Origin: Adineta steineri
Lineage: Eukaryota; Rotifera; Eurotatoria; Adinetida; Adinetidae
DNA: 64,000 bases
NCBI GenBank assembly: GCA_905250115.1
Contig: CAJNOI010000011.1
Span: forward strand, 812,426 to 876,425
Reading direction: 5' to 3'
Shown here: positions 1-14,033 of the stretch, in pieces
Layout of the letters: each line of letters opens with the position of its first letter
How positions within the stretch are numbered: the stretch's first letter is position 1
Notes under the pieces: model-generated
The model's input: only the letters and a program-made list of their open reading frames with translations
Told to the model about the DNA's origin: nothing
The model's database searches: none
Translations under genes and position numbers: made by a program

Positions 1-3000
1 ATTCAAAAAATACTCACATACCATTCTTTTTTTGGATCTATAATAGTATATCTGTAGGTAAATATTCAAATAATTGTTATTTTATTCATAATTTTAGAAA
101 TGGAAATATAAGTATTATTGTCGAATTTATAATTTATATAATTTTCCAAATATACAAGGAATATTATTATCGATCGATGATTCAAGAATTGATCCCTATA
201 ATCCATCATGTTTGTCAACTCGATCAGGTAAAATTATTAATGAAAATCTAATTCAATTATTTTTATTATTTTTTAAAAAGGAAATGGAACAGGATTGATA
301 TTCGGAAATTTAACTTTATCACCTAATTCATCTCTAACAGTTCTTGGTGGTTCACTTCAATCAAATCAAATGTATCAATTTATGGTCTATATGGAAAATC
401 GTAAGAATTCTTCTATTCAAGCAACAGGCTATGTACTTGTTACAATTCAAGTTACTCACCCACAACTGATTGCTGTTGGGTAAATTCTTTATGAGTTTTT
501 AATTGAATTATCCTAATGAAAAAATATTTGTTTTAGTTGTGTGATATCATCAATGTGTATTCCAAATCTTGAATTTCAACTTCTTAATCCAACAACACAA
601 GTTGCCCTATTTACTGTTTGTATTGGAACTTGTACGAATCTTCAAATTATTAAATGGAATATTTATCAAGGATCAGACAATTCAACATCTTCAAATTCTA
701 CTCAATGGACTTTATTTAATAATACGATTCTATATGAAAATATTTGGTTTTTTGGTAAACATTTCATTTTTTTAGCTATCATAAATATTTATTGATTATT
801 TTAGGTACAAATACAAGTAATTTCACAGCAACAGATCTATTATTTCTTAATAATCTTCAAATAAGTCTTTGGCGTTTTGAAGTTGTCTATACATTCCAAT
901 CCGCAATAAGTACAAGTGCATTGAATTTTATTATTAATCAACCGCCTGCAAATGGTTCGTGCTCAATCAATCCTCTTGGTGGTACTATAACTACTTTATT
1001 TACTATTACGTGTCCAGATTGGTATGATGTTGATGGAATACAAGATTATTCGTTATATGGTATGTTTAGTTTTCATTACGAACTGACTTTTATACTTTCT
1101 GTCATTTTAGCATGGACAACAGACATATCACAACGAACAATCATTGCATTTTCACCAGAAGATAATTTTCAAGTTCGATTACCAGCTGGTGATAATGAAA
1201 CTTCATTGCTTAATCTTGTTGTTTATGTTCGAGACCTTGCGGGCTCTGTTACACAAGTGAATATATCTTCTGTTAATATTATTGCAGATTTGGCAATAAT
1301 CAATGATTTAATTGATAAAATAACAAATTCATCGAGTACAATAGCAAATAATCCAATTGTTCGATTACTTTCAAGTGGAAATCAAAATGTTGTTGGACAA
1401 ATGATCATTTCATTATCACAAGAACTCAATCAAATGAGTAGTGAAAATTTAGATAAAGCCATATCAAGTAAATATTCATATTCAGTTTATGAGAAATAAT
1501 TAAAATAAGTTTTATTTTAGATGGAATACCAGCTGTAGATATTTCAGTATCATCATTAGGAAGTCAAAGTCTACAACAAGTAATTGAATTTAATTGATTT
1601 TATCTCATTTTTATTCTTTTAAAAATAGATTTCAATACCATTAAATGAATCAGCTTTGATTAATTATAATATAAAATTAAATTCTCTAGCAAATGTTCGA
1701 GATTATCTAGTAACATTTATAACTAATCTTCTTATAACAACGTCAAATAGTATTATATTACAATCATCATCATTAGTTCAGTTAACTCAATCAACAAATC
1801 AATTAACACGAAATACTTTAGTAAATTTATAAAGAATATTTTTATTGAAAATTTTTATACATTTTTAAATATTTCTAGTTGCTTGTATCAAATAGATGTT
1901 ATGAATTATCTGCTGCTTTATATGCAATATTTGAAAAAATCTCATATGAAGATGCTCAATCAGCATCAAATCAACTTTTTCAATGTGCTTCAAATATTTT
2001 AAATGTAAAATATATAAAATCAGTATTCTCACTTCTCTATCGAACTCTTGAGGCTGTGGGTGTGGACGATGATACGAGATGAAATCAGCAGCCACACCCT
2101 TCAATGATTTTGACATAAAATGAATTTTTTTTTATTTAATTATCGATTCTAATAATTTTAGGCTGTGAATGGACCATTACAAGGACGAACAGAGGTACTT
2201 GATTTAGATGGTTCTCGTGCAAATGTCATATCTACTGACTATGATACTGATCTTGAATCTGCATGGTCAAATTTAAGTATGATCTTTTAAATGATTAGTT
2301 ATTAATAAATTTGAATTTTTTGTTTTTTTGAAGATTTATTTTCTGATGGAAATGATTTTTCTACTGAAACAATTGAAAAAAATCGAAATATTTATTATCA
2401 AAAACAATTAGCAAATCAAATCAATAGTCAAGTAACACAAATTATATCATTATTAACTTCTTCATTAAATATTCACTTAAATATTGGTCAAAGTTCACTA
2501 ATGAATACATCTCAATCATTTGTATCATTAGAAACTATATCAATTGCATCACTCAAAGATAGACTTGTGAAACAAGTTGAGAATGCTCAGTTTAATATTC
2601 CATCCAGTTTTATTTTAAACTCAACATCTAATTCTTCAATTTCACTTCGAGTAATTTTCTACAATTTAAATTATTTTTATTAAATCATTTTTTTGTTTTA
2701 TTTAGTCAAAAATAGATCCACTTGCTTCATTTGGAAATTTTCAAAATACAAATCTTTCCAGATCAATTTCACTTTCAATCATTGATCAAAATGGAAACGA
2801 AGTTTCTTTTGAAGCCCATCAGAATAATCCAATCCAATTGATGATTCCTCGTGATCCAAATGTATTAATTCCATCAATGTATTTACAAAATGTTACATCA
2901 ATTAATTCAACTATTAATAATTTATTATTCAATTATCATTATATTAATATAACAAGTTCTCTTCCAATTTCAGTTCATTTTGAAATTCATTCTTTAAATC

Positions 3001-6000
3001 GAAGTCTTGCTTATTTATTTATTTATAAATTTGATCAAACACCACAATTAAATAGTTCAATTCATCTTGTTGATGGATGGACAATGTTTTGTCCTTTCAG
3101 TATGTTTCTTTTCTTGAACATTCATATGAATTTTTTTGTAATTATAGATCTAACCAATGATGATATATATCGATATTTTATCGATAATCAACAAACACCT
3201 ACTCATCAATCATTAATATTTGGAATAAGAGAATTAAATTCAACAGAAATGAATAATTATTGTTTAAATAATTCTTCAATAAATACATCTTTACCAATTA
3301 CCGATGAACCATATGATTTTACATCAAATTATGAACTTCTTATATACACATCAGGTTGTTATTATCTTGATGAAAGTAATAACTGGAAATCAGATGGATT
3401 AATTGTAAGTATAAGATGAATTAGTAAAATAAAGAATAATTGATATTTGTTTAACCATAGGTTGGATCATTAACAAATCTCTATGAAACTGAATGTCTTT
3501 CAACTCATCTGACAACATTTGCTGGTGGTTTTATTGTTTTACCTGCACCAATTAATTGGAGTTATGTTTTTGCAAATGCTGATTTTATGAAAAATAAAAC
3601 AGTTTATTTAACAATGATATTTACTTCAGTAATTTATATTATTTTAATGATATATGCACGTTTTAAAGATAAGAAAGATTTTGAAAAAGTAAACTAAAAC
3701 ATATTGTTTTATATATTTCATAGAAACAAAATTTGTGACTTTTTTTAGTTGGGAGTGACACCATTAGCTGATAATAATAAATCTGATCATTATTATTATC
3801 AAATTCTTGTTTTTACTGGTCAAAGAACAAATGCAGGAACAGATTCAAAAGTAATATAGTACAAAGAAAAGAATATTTTAAGGAAACGCTTTTTTTCTTT
3901 CTGCAAGGTTTATTTTGTCTTGTCGGGTGATAATGATCAAACACAAGTTCGATTATTTGCTGATCCTCATCGAAAGATTTTTCAACGTGGTGGAATTAAT
4001 TCTTTTATTATTGCTGTTCCAAAGTAAAATTATTATTTCTTTTTGAAGATTTTATGAAATATTAATATTTAGATCATTGGGATTATTGAATTATATTCGT
4101 ATTTGGCATGATAATTCGGGTGAAGGTTCTTCAGCATCATGGTTTTTAAAATATATTATTGTTCGAGATTTACAAACTCTAGATAAATCTTATTTTATTT
4201 CTCAACAATGGTTTGCAGTTGAAAAAGATGATGGACGAGTAAGTCATGTAATAAAAAACATTCTATTTCTTATTTTTCTCTTCAATTCAGATTGAAAGAA
4301 CTTTACCGATTGCTAGTGAAGCAGAAATGCAAGAATTTTCATATGTATTATCAAAAAAAGCTTATCATAGTATTTCCGATGGCCATTTATGGTTTTCAAT
4401 ATTTTCTCGTCCACCATCAAATAAATTTACACGTGTTCAGCGATGTACTTGTTGTTTTGTTTTATTCTTTACTTCAATGTTAATTAATATAATGTATTAT
4501 GATTTATCAAATGAAGCGAACGCATCAAGTGAAACACATAGTGGTGCTTTATCAATTGGTCCTTTTTATATAGCACCGCAACAGGTATACATTGATTTCT
4601 ATAGCGAAAAAAAATAGACCACACCCACACGTCTACGTCTCTAAAATTTTCAATTTCTGATTAATAAAAACATCTTTTTATATTTAAGATTGGAATTGGT
4701 ATAATGGTCGAATTATTTACATTAATTCCAAGTCTCTTAATTGTTCAATTCTTTCGACGTATTCGACCTCGTCGACAAATTGCACCAATACGTGAAGCAT
4801 TATATAAGATGAAACCATCTCGAAAAACGTTTGTATATATTTCTAAATACATTCATCGACACTCACATTCTTAATTCTAGTAGTTCGACAAATGCCCGTG
4901 CAATTAAGAAAAAAAAATCTTCAATGACATTTCCTTGGTGGTGTTTATTTATTGCTTATGGTCTTTCAATGATAATTATTGCTATTTCAATATTTTTTAT
5001 TATTGTTCGAGGAATTGAATTTGGTGATGTCAAAACTCAACAATGGTTAACATCTGTTCTTACTGGATTTTTCTCATCGGTTATTTTTACTCAACCTATT
5101 AAAGTATACCTAATATTTTCTTTTAAGCTATATTTTTGAAATATATATTATTACAGATTATATGTTTGGCTATATTCTTTATATGTTTTTGTCGAAATTC
5201 AAAAGATGAGAAAGAAACAAGTGAATATATAAATGAAGATGATGGATTTAATATATCTAATGATGAGGAATATCTTCATTCACTTGAGGTTTGTTTTCTT
5301 TTAGAATTCTATAGAAAAATTAATTTTCCATTTATAGTATCGCTCAATATTTTCTTCTCAATCTCGAAAAAGTATTAATCGTCTTAATGAAAATGAAATT
5401 GCTTTCGCTCGTGATCAACGTTTAAAAGAAATTCAGATGTGGTCAATTATTCGAGAATTTATGATTTATTTTATATTTGCCATATTAGTTTTTGTAATAA
5501 CTTATTCAAACCGTGAACAACATAGTTTTTTTCAAGTCAATCATTTACGAGCTTATTTTCTCAATCAAAGACAAACGACTGCTGATTATACTGAAGTTTG
5601 TTCTTCTTTTTATTTATTGAAATGAATTTTGTTTTTTTAGATCAATACAATCGATGAATATTGGTACTGGTTAGAAAATAGTTTTGTTTCAAATATTCGT
5701 GCACAACAATGGTATAATGGAGATATTCCACAATATTTAAATGGATTTTTAAATGATAAATCTAATCGATTAATTGGTTGGGCAACAATAAGACAATTAC
5801 GTATTAAATCAGAATTATGCTCCGACCGGCGTATTATTTCAATATGTGAAGACAGTTATAGTTTTTCTAATGAAGAAACAGAATTATTTCAACCAGGATG
5901 GACAACAAATGCAACGACCGAAGAATTCAGTTCATCAGTGATAAAAGCATTTAACTATTCTACGAGTGATGAATTAGATACATATTCGTATATAGGTGAA

Positions 6001-7324
6001 TTTGGAACATATAGAGGAGGTGGTTATGTATATGAATTTCGTGGTCGTTCATCTGATATGAAAACAAATTTATCTGCACTTCATCAATTAGATTGGATTG
6101 ATGAGAAAACAAGAGCTGTTTTTATTCAATTAACATTATATAATCCAAGTGTTCAATTACTAACTGCAGTTACTTTACTTGCTGAATTTTTACCAACAGG
6201 TGGTATTTATACAACAGCTCATTTCGAACCAATTAATTTCTACAGTAATTCATTCTTTAGTTTTTATTTCTAAAGACAAATGAATATTTTTTTTTAAATT
6301 TAGCATTTACATCAATATTACAATTAGTTTGTACAATTCTTTATATATTTTTTATTATTTATTTTATGATCATTGAAATTCAATTAATATTTGAATTACG
6401 ATTAAAATATTTTCATCAATTTTGGTCATTAATTCAATTAGGTATCATCGGCTGTTCATTAGGAAGTATTGGAGTTTATTTTTGGCGTTTTCAAGAAACT
6501 AATCGTATAAGTCAATTATTTGAACAAACAAACGGATATATTTATATCAATTTACAACTTGCTGTTTATGTTAATGATATTTTAACATTTCTTCTTGGTT
6601 ATTGTTGTTTTTTTAGTACGATTAAATGTCTTCAATTACTTCGTTTTAATCAACAAATATCGTTATTCTCTAAAACATTAAAATATTGTGCAAAAGCACT
6701 GATTTCATTTGCAATAATGTTTGCAATTGTATTTATAGCATTTCTTTGTTTATTTTATTTATTATTCGTATCAAAACTTTCGTCATGTTCAAGTTTATTA
6801 AACACTGCTCAAATGCTTTTCAAAATGACATTAGTCAAATGTGGTGCATCAAAAATAGTGGGAGCTGATGCTTTTCTTGGTCCATTCTGTTTTACGTTAT
6901 TTATATTTCTAGTTGTTTTTGTTTGTTTCAGTATGTTTCTTTCAATAATTAATGATAGTTTTTGTCATGCGAAAGAGAATCAAAAAGAAGATCAAATTAT
7001 GTTATCATTTATGCTAAAGAAATTTTTACGATGGACAGGTAAAGTTATTGATTGGAATGACAACTTCATTCATTCTTATGGTTTGTTTAGGATTGAAAAA
7101 ATCGACTAAATCAGAAATTCAAGAAGAAAAAGATTCTCGAATGCGTTCACAATATTTTCATCCAATTGAAAATTTTCCCGACAGAATCGATCAATTATTA
7201 GAAGCATTTGATAAAGTATGTTAATATCAGAAGTATTTCTATTTCAAATTATTTTGTATTATACTTCTAGATTTATGTCGATCAACAAGCAGAATTATCA
7301 AGATTAGAAAAAGCTGGAGTTTAA
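1..7324 (+). CDS. Polycystin-1-like receptor/channel, 5' partial
   Basis: This is the 3' portion of a multi-exon polycystin-1 (PKD1/REJ) family gene; its start lies left of the window. I read exons with consistent phase: <1-53, 98-227, 281-479, 537-754, 805-1059, 1111-1467, 1521-1579, 1629-1820, 1879-2004, 2162-2276, 2334-2650, 2706-3099, 3148-3404, 3461-3688, 3749-3850, 3908-4023, 4073-4238, 4291-4584, 4689-4828, 4881-5103, 5157-5288, 5338-5595, 5641-6244, 6304-7038, 7091-7215, 7271-7324. Domains in order: an Asn-rich REJ-like ectodomain (to about 3.4 kb), a GPS autoproteolysis motif containing HLTTF (about 3.5 kb), a first TM helix, a PLAT domain (3.75-4.24 kb), further TM helices, a polycystin extracellular loop (5.64-6.24 kb) and the channel-like TM bundle (6.3-7.04 kb). 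The family acts in membrane or ciliary mechano- and chemosensation; function here is inferred from family only. Introns are mostly 45-70 bases. No frame break was seen. Confidence 0.88.
2047..2103. repeat. Telomere-like foldback element (intronic)
   Basis: The left arm CTTGAGGCTGTGGGTGTGG and a right arm ending GCCACACCCTTCAA can pair around a loop of about 20 bases. It lies in the polycystin-like intron 2005-2161, which is more than twice the usual intron size. It belongs to the dispersed GTGTGG foldback family seen throughout the window. Confidence 0.65.
4616..4640. repeat. One-sided C-rich telomere-like tract (intronic)
   Basis: A short CCACACCCACAC tract lies inside the polycystin-like intron 4585-4688. 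No opposing G-rich arm is visible nearby, so it may be a half-element or a decayed foldback. Confidence 0.4.
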
Positions 7325-9738
7325 GTGTTGTTTCGCAATTATGATTATCGGAAGATAATTGATATCAATATGCTCAATTTTAGTTAGATTTCAAAGCTTT
7401 TTGTGCGCGTGTGTTTGTAAATATTTTATATGCTTATATGATTTTTGCTTAAATAAATCTTTAAAATTAATTATGTGTGACTAATCTATGAAAAATGTAA
7501 ATAATTCCTTGATGAATTATTATGAAAGATGATGTGAATTATCAAAGAATAGTGTGCAAAAGTATACCACATCATTCAATAAGAGTCTTTCATATATTTT
7601 ATCCTGTAAAAACACCACTAATTGTGTTGTGCGTGATACAAAAAAGGTTACCTTACTTTATAAATCGGTTACTCATAGAAAAAGTACCCGTTAAGGACTC
7701 GAACATTTCTATTCATAAGAAAAATTTTTATCCAATACCAAAGTGCGGAGAGAGAACGAAGAAAATTTTTTGTTTTTCTCTGTTATAAGAATATAGACAC
7801 GCACTTTCAATTTTTCATTTGACGACACGCACGTCCTTCTGTAAGTAAACGGGTGAAAGTGATTATTTGAAACAGCAGAGGACATTTTATTTTTCAACAT
7901 TATAATATTTTTTCTTAATATTTTTTAGATGCATTAGAATTAGCCTTATACCAATATATTGTTTAACGATATATTTTCTACAGATGATATAATTGCGGAA
8001 AGAAAAAAACGTATCCAGATTGAACATATACTAACAATCGGCCGCTTTATACTGTAGAAAATAAGAAGTAGAATTTATTAAAAGATTAGAGATGTGTGAC
8101 AATATACATTCTACTTTTTTACTACTACTATGTTATATCTCAAGATTTATCTTTTTTATACTTTCTGGTATTTCGATAGAGTAACAGTACGCTATGCTTC
8201 GAGCAAGAGCTTAATATCTTCTACTGAGTATTACTGAGTTGCCATTAATAAGCATGCTATTATATACTTTCGAGTTTTTGAAATAGAACAAGAAAATATC
8301 AAAATATTCGACTCAAAGACATAATTTTAGAGTAGTTGCATTTCTTTGCCACTCACAATCGCTCGTCTGCCCCTAAAATCGATCTCCTTCACGCTTCAAT
8401 CGTGCCACCGAGACCCACATACTCATGTCAACCTGACCTACTGCTCACGGACATCTTAACATAAAGAACACGAATGTCAAAGAATAATAAAATATTTGAT
8501 TATTTTTGAGACGCGAGATTTTAATGTCAACACCTATTAGCAGCGGTATAATATTTATATGAAATACATGTATTCATATATGCATCTATAACTATATAGA
8601 CATATAATTTTATATTGGGGACAAAGTATTTTATTTCTTGTGTTCTGCGCTGATCAAAGTAGACTGCAAAAAAAGAAAAATAACAAGAAACAAATTGTTT
8701 TTCATACTTTTCTATATGTATAAAAATAAGAAAAGGTAATGTTGCACTTTTTTCTATTAACCTATAAACCACCATCACTTTGTATCATGTTCCCTATGCT
8801 ACATATATAACTCAAATCATTATTTAAAAATTTGAAAAATCTTCTAATATATTTTTTGTTGTTGCTATATATACATTATAGGAGAGTAAGAAAATATTAA
8901 GAGTTTTTGAAATACGCTTATAAGTATCTATACAGACAATTGAAGCTTTAAACACCCATGTAAACACCAAACGCAACTAAAATGAAACATCTGATCGGTA
9001 TAGACGCACTCTACTTAACTTGTTTTTTAAAACACATCGAACAGCTTTAGATATTCCCTTTTAGCTGCGTTAAAACATGTCTACACATGAACGCGTTTAG
9101 AAGGAACAGATTTTATATCGGATAGAATACGATAACACTTTCTTTTCATATTTATTTTACTGCTCCTCTCTATTGAAGTTAACGAAGCAAGACTAAATAT
9201 AATAAGAGCGAGAAAAACAAGCCGTCTTTGTAAAATAACGATAATAAGAAGGAAGAAAGAGAAATGGTAAAATATTTTATAAATTTAAGTTGTCCACACG
9301 CGACATATTTTGTCAAAGTATTAAAAAGAATAAAGAAAGAGAAATGATTTTCAATAATCAATATAAAAGAAAACGAAGAACATTTAACACCTTTTATCTT
9401 AATAAATATCTGAAATGTTTAAAGAATTCATTTTCTATGCTTATCTATTCCACTTTAAGATAAAGTTATATATGCTCATGAAAAAGTAACGATAGATATA
9501 AGAGACGGAAACGGACAAGTCAGTACTGCGACTACTGTGAAATTATAAAGAGGCGATTTAACATACCTATGAGTAAATAGTGAATGATCCATTACAGAGA
9601 ATAATTGACGAGATTTTCACTCTAATATACTTTTAACTAATTAGAAAACGAAAGAAATTTGTGGATAATAGGATAATACTTCAATAAAACTCGTGTTTGA
9701 AATTATTCTTTAAGATTTGAAAAATCATATTGAAGTAA
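7325..9738. other. Intergenic, no gene recognised
   Basis: This 2.4-kb AT-rich gap lies between the polycystin-like gene and the REEP-LRR gene. Short open frames (for example 7522-7788 and 8527-8778) have no recognisable domain, splice context or low-complexity-free stretch, so I do not call them. An AATAAA-type signal near 7451 may be the poly-A signal of the upstream gene. I see no RNA gene. Confidence 0.5.
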
Positions 9739-12700
9739 ATGGATACGGTAAATCTCGACGATATTCTGAAGCACAAGAACGCACCTAATTTATTCTTAAA
9801 AAATGATCGAATTAATCAAATTTTAAGTTTGATTAGCAAGGTCAATGGATTAAAATATGCACTCATTTGCCTGGGTATTTTATTATCATTCTTCTTCGTT
9901 TATATTATTCTTTTATTTGTTTAGGATTAACTCTCATTTTTTCAATTTACTTGGTATTTGGTTGGGGTAATGATTTCATCTGTAACTTATCTACAACTAT
10001 TCTACCTGTATTTACTTCGTAAGTTAATTTTTATGCGCAAATTGTTTGTATGATGGCTACTCAAATTCATTTGAAAGAAATTTTTATCATAGAAATATCA
10101 CAATGATATATGAGAAAGGCGTAAAAATCTATTCAATTTGATTTCATCTCCTCCCAGTCTCAAGATATATGCTTTCACTAGACCCGACATCTGATAAGAT
10201 TGAATTTAAAATATTATATTTTGTAGAATATCAGCTGTTAAATCAACAGAACCATATGATACAAAATCATTGTTGATCTATTGGATTGTTTATGCAATAC
10301 TCGGCTGCTTTGAGTATTTGGCTTGTAGTTTATGTAATTCATTACGTATTTATTGGCTTGTTAAATTTATATTTCTCACTTGGTTTTACATATCTGGTGC
10401 CGCTAAGGTTAATAAACTTATTCAACTTGATGGTATTCTCAAAGATCTTGAAAAAAGTAAGTATAGTAGAAATATTTCGATTTTCCAGCCTATAGTTAAT
10501 TATAAGTCGCTCTGTATTTAACACAGAAACGGACTTCTTTCGTTGTCTCATGTCTATCTTACATATCATGGTTTTCGTAAATATATTTGTATTATAGAAA
10601 ATGAAGAAGAAAATCAAAATGTAGAAGAAGTCGAAAAACAGCAAGAAGAAGAAGAAGAAGAAGAAGAAGAGGAGGAAGAAGAAGAACAAAAAGCGAACGA
10701 CGATGAACCAACTGTCGAACTTACTATAGAACAAATTATTGCTCAAAATGGTGATTCTCCAACGCTAAACTTACAAATGAGAGGATTAACTAATGAAGAC
10801 ATGAAAATTATTGGCAATACATTAAAAAATAATAAGGTAAGAAAATACAAAATTTATTAGTAGGAATTATTAAATGAAGAATTGCAAATATATAAATAAT
10901 CTTTAACTTTTCTTCGTTTTTCCGATTAACTTATATTTCCATATGATTGACTAAGTTGCCTGTTTAATCATTGTTCTTTCTTCCCATTCATAGTACAAAT
11001 AGCGAGTGTTGCTTAAACAGTAGACCGCCTCTTATTTATGCACTACACGTTCCATATTACCTATTTATTTTCTCTTATAGACGGTGACTAAACTCGATCT
11101 TGTATGCAATTCGTTTGAGAGCGAAGGAATTCAATATCTGGCTGATGGTTTAAGCAATAACACAGTAAACTTCTGTCTTGTTTTTTTATCTCTTTCATTT
11201 TCATTTTCATTTTTCTTCATAGACAGTAACCGAACTCGAACTTGGTAATACTGGTGTTTCAGATGACGGTATCAAACATCTAGCAGATGCTTTAAAAACT
11301 AATACAGTAAGATTTTCTCTTTCTTTATTTGTCTCATGTTTTATATTTACTTCTTATATAGACACTTACTACAATTGGACTTTTTAATAACAAAATTGGT
11401 ATTGAAGGTGCACGACATTTAGCTGATGCTTTGAAAAATAATACAGTAAATCTCAGTTTTTTCTTTATATCGCTGATTTTTATTTTTATTTTTCTGAATA
11501 GACTCTCGAAAAGATCGATCTCGGAATGAATCAGATTGGAGCAGAAGGAGCTCAGCATTTTGGCGATGCGTTAAAAAATAACACCGTAATACATCATTCT
11601 TTTCTCATCTCTCTAATTTTGATCTTCATTTTCTCTCGCAGGGACTCACAGAATTTCACATTCAAGCCAATGAAATAGGAGACAAAGGAGCCAAATATCT
11701 GATTGATGCTTTACTAAATAATAAGGTAAACATATCGTTTTTTTGTCTCTCATGCTTATATCTGTATTGTTTCATATAGACACTCAAAGTATTAGGTATT
11801 TTCAGCAATGAAATCACAGGTGAAGGATTCATAAATTTGGCTGATGTACTACAAAAAAATACAGTGAATATCATTCTCTTTTTATCTATCTCGTTTGTAT
11901 CTACATTTCTTCATATAGACACTCATCGAACTTCCTCTTCGCAGCAATCCACTTGGAGTGAAAGGGATGCAATATCTTGCGGATGTTTTACAATATAAAA
12001 CGGTAAACATCTTTCTCTCTTCATTTTTTGCATATTTCTTTACATATAGGCACTTACAACACTTGAACTAAGCTCCTGCAATATTTCGGATGAAGTGATT
12101 CAATATTTGGCTGATGGTTTACGAAAGAATACAGTAATTTTTTTCTTTTTTTCATTTTTATCCTCATTTTTGTCACACATAGACAATCACCAACCTCGAT
12201 CTTGGATGGAATGAATTCGGAGACAAAGGATTTCAATATCTATTTGAAGCTTTACGTTATAACACGGTAAATATCATTCTTTCTTTAGTTCATTTTTATT
12301 TTTTTTATTCAGACACTCACAACACTCAACTTAGCATCGAATAAAATGGACACCGAAGGCTTCCAAAGTCTTGCCGATTGTTTAAAAGATAATACGGTGA
12401 ACATCTTTCTTTTTCTATCGTTCTTATCTTGCTCTTCTTTTTTTTGTCACACAGACATTGACTAAACTTCAATCTTATCAGAACGGAATCGATGATAATG
12501 GACTTTCATATTTGATTGATGCTCTAGGAAAAAATAAAGTGAATTTCTTTCTCTCTCTTTTCATGTCTCATTCTCTTCCTCACTTTTTATATAGACACTC
12601 ACCACACTCGAGCTTCCATCTAGTGGAATCTCATCGGAAGGAGCTCGTCATTTAGTTGAAATCTTACGAAATAATACGGTAAACTATTTTCTCAGTATTG

Positions 12701-13668
12701 ATAGTATGACCATCTTTATTTTGCACATAGGGACTCACTACACTTAACATTCAAGGTAACTACCTAATGTTCAGCGAAGGAGCGAAATATGTGGCCGATG
12801 CTTTGCGAATTAATAAGGTGAATTTATTCTGTTTTTATTTATTTCTAATTTGCTTCTATTGCATAGACACTCACTACGCTCAACTTTGAAAGCTGTGGAA
12901 TTGGATATGAAGGAGTTCAATATGTTGCTGACGCATTACGAGATAATGCGGTGAGCATCGTCTTTTTTCTTCTTCTCATATCTATAATTTTTCAAATAGA
13001 CACTGACCTCAATTGATCTTGGTGGAAATGGACTTGAATCCAAAGGAGTTCAATATCTGGCTGATGCTTTACGGAATAACAATGTGAGCATTTTTTGATC
13101 TTCATTTCTATTTCCTCTAATGCTGTTTATTCACGTAGACGCTGGCAACACTCAACATCCAATCGAATCGAATTGGTGCTAAAGGAGTTCAACATCTCGC
13201 TGATGCTTTACAAAGCAACACGGTGAAACGTTTTTGCTATTCACGTTTAACTCTTATTTTGATGTTTATCTTTTATACAGGGACTCACTACACTCAATCT
13301 TAAAAGTAATAGAATAAAAAACACAGGAACTCAATATTTAGCTGATGCTTTACGAAATAACAAAGTGAATTTAGTCTTTCCTCATTTTCTTTATTTTCAT
13401 TCTTACTTTTTAACATAGACGCTCACTACACTTGATATCGGAGATAATGAAATTAAAGGAAAAGGTGTTCAATATCTTGCTGATGCTCTACAAAGCAACA
13501 CAGTAATACTTTTTCTAATTCATCTGCCATTTTTGATCTTCACTCTCTATATAGACATTGACCACACTCAATCTCAACATGAATCGTACCAGCAGCAAAG
13601 TTGCACAAGATGCTCTTAAAATGTTGAAGAATAATAATGATCGATTGAACGTGGCGGACTCGTGCTAG
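9739..13668 (+). CDS. REEP5/DP1-like ER-shaping domain fused to ~20 leucine-rich repeats
   Basis: Phase-consistent exons: 9739-9874, 9925-10018, 10227-10456, 10598-10836, then 19 exons from 11081-11164 to 13555-13668; predicted about 775 aa. Residues 1-150 resemble the TB2/DP1/HVA22 (REEP5/Yop1) family: an N-terminal amphipathic stretch, hydrophobic hairpins, LVFGWGND followed by CNL, and a YWIVYAILGCFEYL segment. Family members are reticulon-like ER tubule-shaping proteins. A Glu-rich linker (10.6-10.7 kb) then joins to RNH1/NLRC3-type LRRs of the pattern LxxLxLxxNxI.xxGxQxLADAL. Each 84-base phase-0 exon (one is 87) encodes a single 28-29-residue repeat, with introns near 55 bases. The join is supported by matching phase on both sides of intron 10457-10597. 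Adjacent genes mis-joined by me remain possible; a transcript would settle it. Confidence 0.78.
10643..10686 (+). repeat. GAA/GAG microsatellite encoding poly-Glu
   Basis: A nearly pure run of GAA/GAG triplets within exon 4 of the REEP-LRR gene encodes an uninterrupted acidic tract. It is prone to length variation and forms the linker between the membrane hairpin domain and the LRR array. Confidence 0.85.
11081..13668 (+). repeat. Tandem array of LRR exon-intron units
   Basis: Nineteen consecutive units of about 135-145 bases each consist of an 84-base exon plus a short pyrimidine-rich intron, with near-identical junctions (donors after ACA, ACG or AAG; acceptors before ACA CTC or ACA CTT). 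This looks like amplification of an exon-intron cassette by unequal exchange. All units keep phase 0, so any number of units preserves the frame. Confidence 0.85.
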
Positions 13669-13951
13669 TTTTAATGGCTGACATTGAACAAAAAAACTTA
13701 AAAATTTAGTTAGAATTTGTAGTTGAAAGTAGTTTTAAAAATATATTATTTAATACAGAATCGAGTTTTCACAATTGATTTGTCTCATTTCATCATCTAA
13801 AATATTCGATGATGCAATGCATTTTTTTCTTTTCTTAACTTTGTCAATCGTATTTTATATCACGTGCATGGTATACAGAATGCAAAAGACATTTTGCGTT
13901 CTGCCGTTTATTTAAGCATAATTTTGCCATGTGTCGTCATTTCACGTAATA

Positions 13952-13978
13952 TGACGTAATAACATGACAACATATAAA
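13952..13978 (+). promoter_or_regulatory. Candidate core promoter of the eEF1A-like gene
   Basis: A TATAAA at 13973-13978 lies about 56 bases upstream of the ATG at 14034. A CRE/ATF-like TGACGTAA occurs just before it (13952-13959). Position and composition are suggestive only. Confidence 0.35.
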
Positions 13979-14033
13979 GAAACGAACAGCATTCGTTGGT
14001 ATTGTATTTTTGCTAAAGTTTTAATTTACATTT

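Noticed and set aside
7670-7720. Minus-strand GTTCGAGTCC resembling a tRNA B box
   Set aside because: The surrounding bases do not form a T stem, acceptor stem or anticodon arm.
7522-7788. 88-codon frame downstream of the polycystin-like gene
   Set aside because: No domain, no splice continuity with the upstream gene, and a skewed composition typical of a chance frame.
10342-10746. Minus-strand 134-codon frame rich in Phe
   Set aside because: It is the antisense of the GAA-repeat exon of the REEP-LRR gene.
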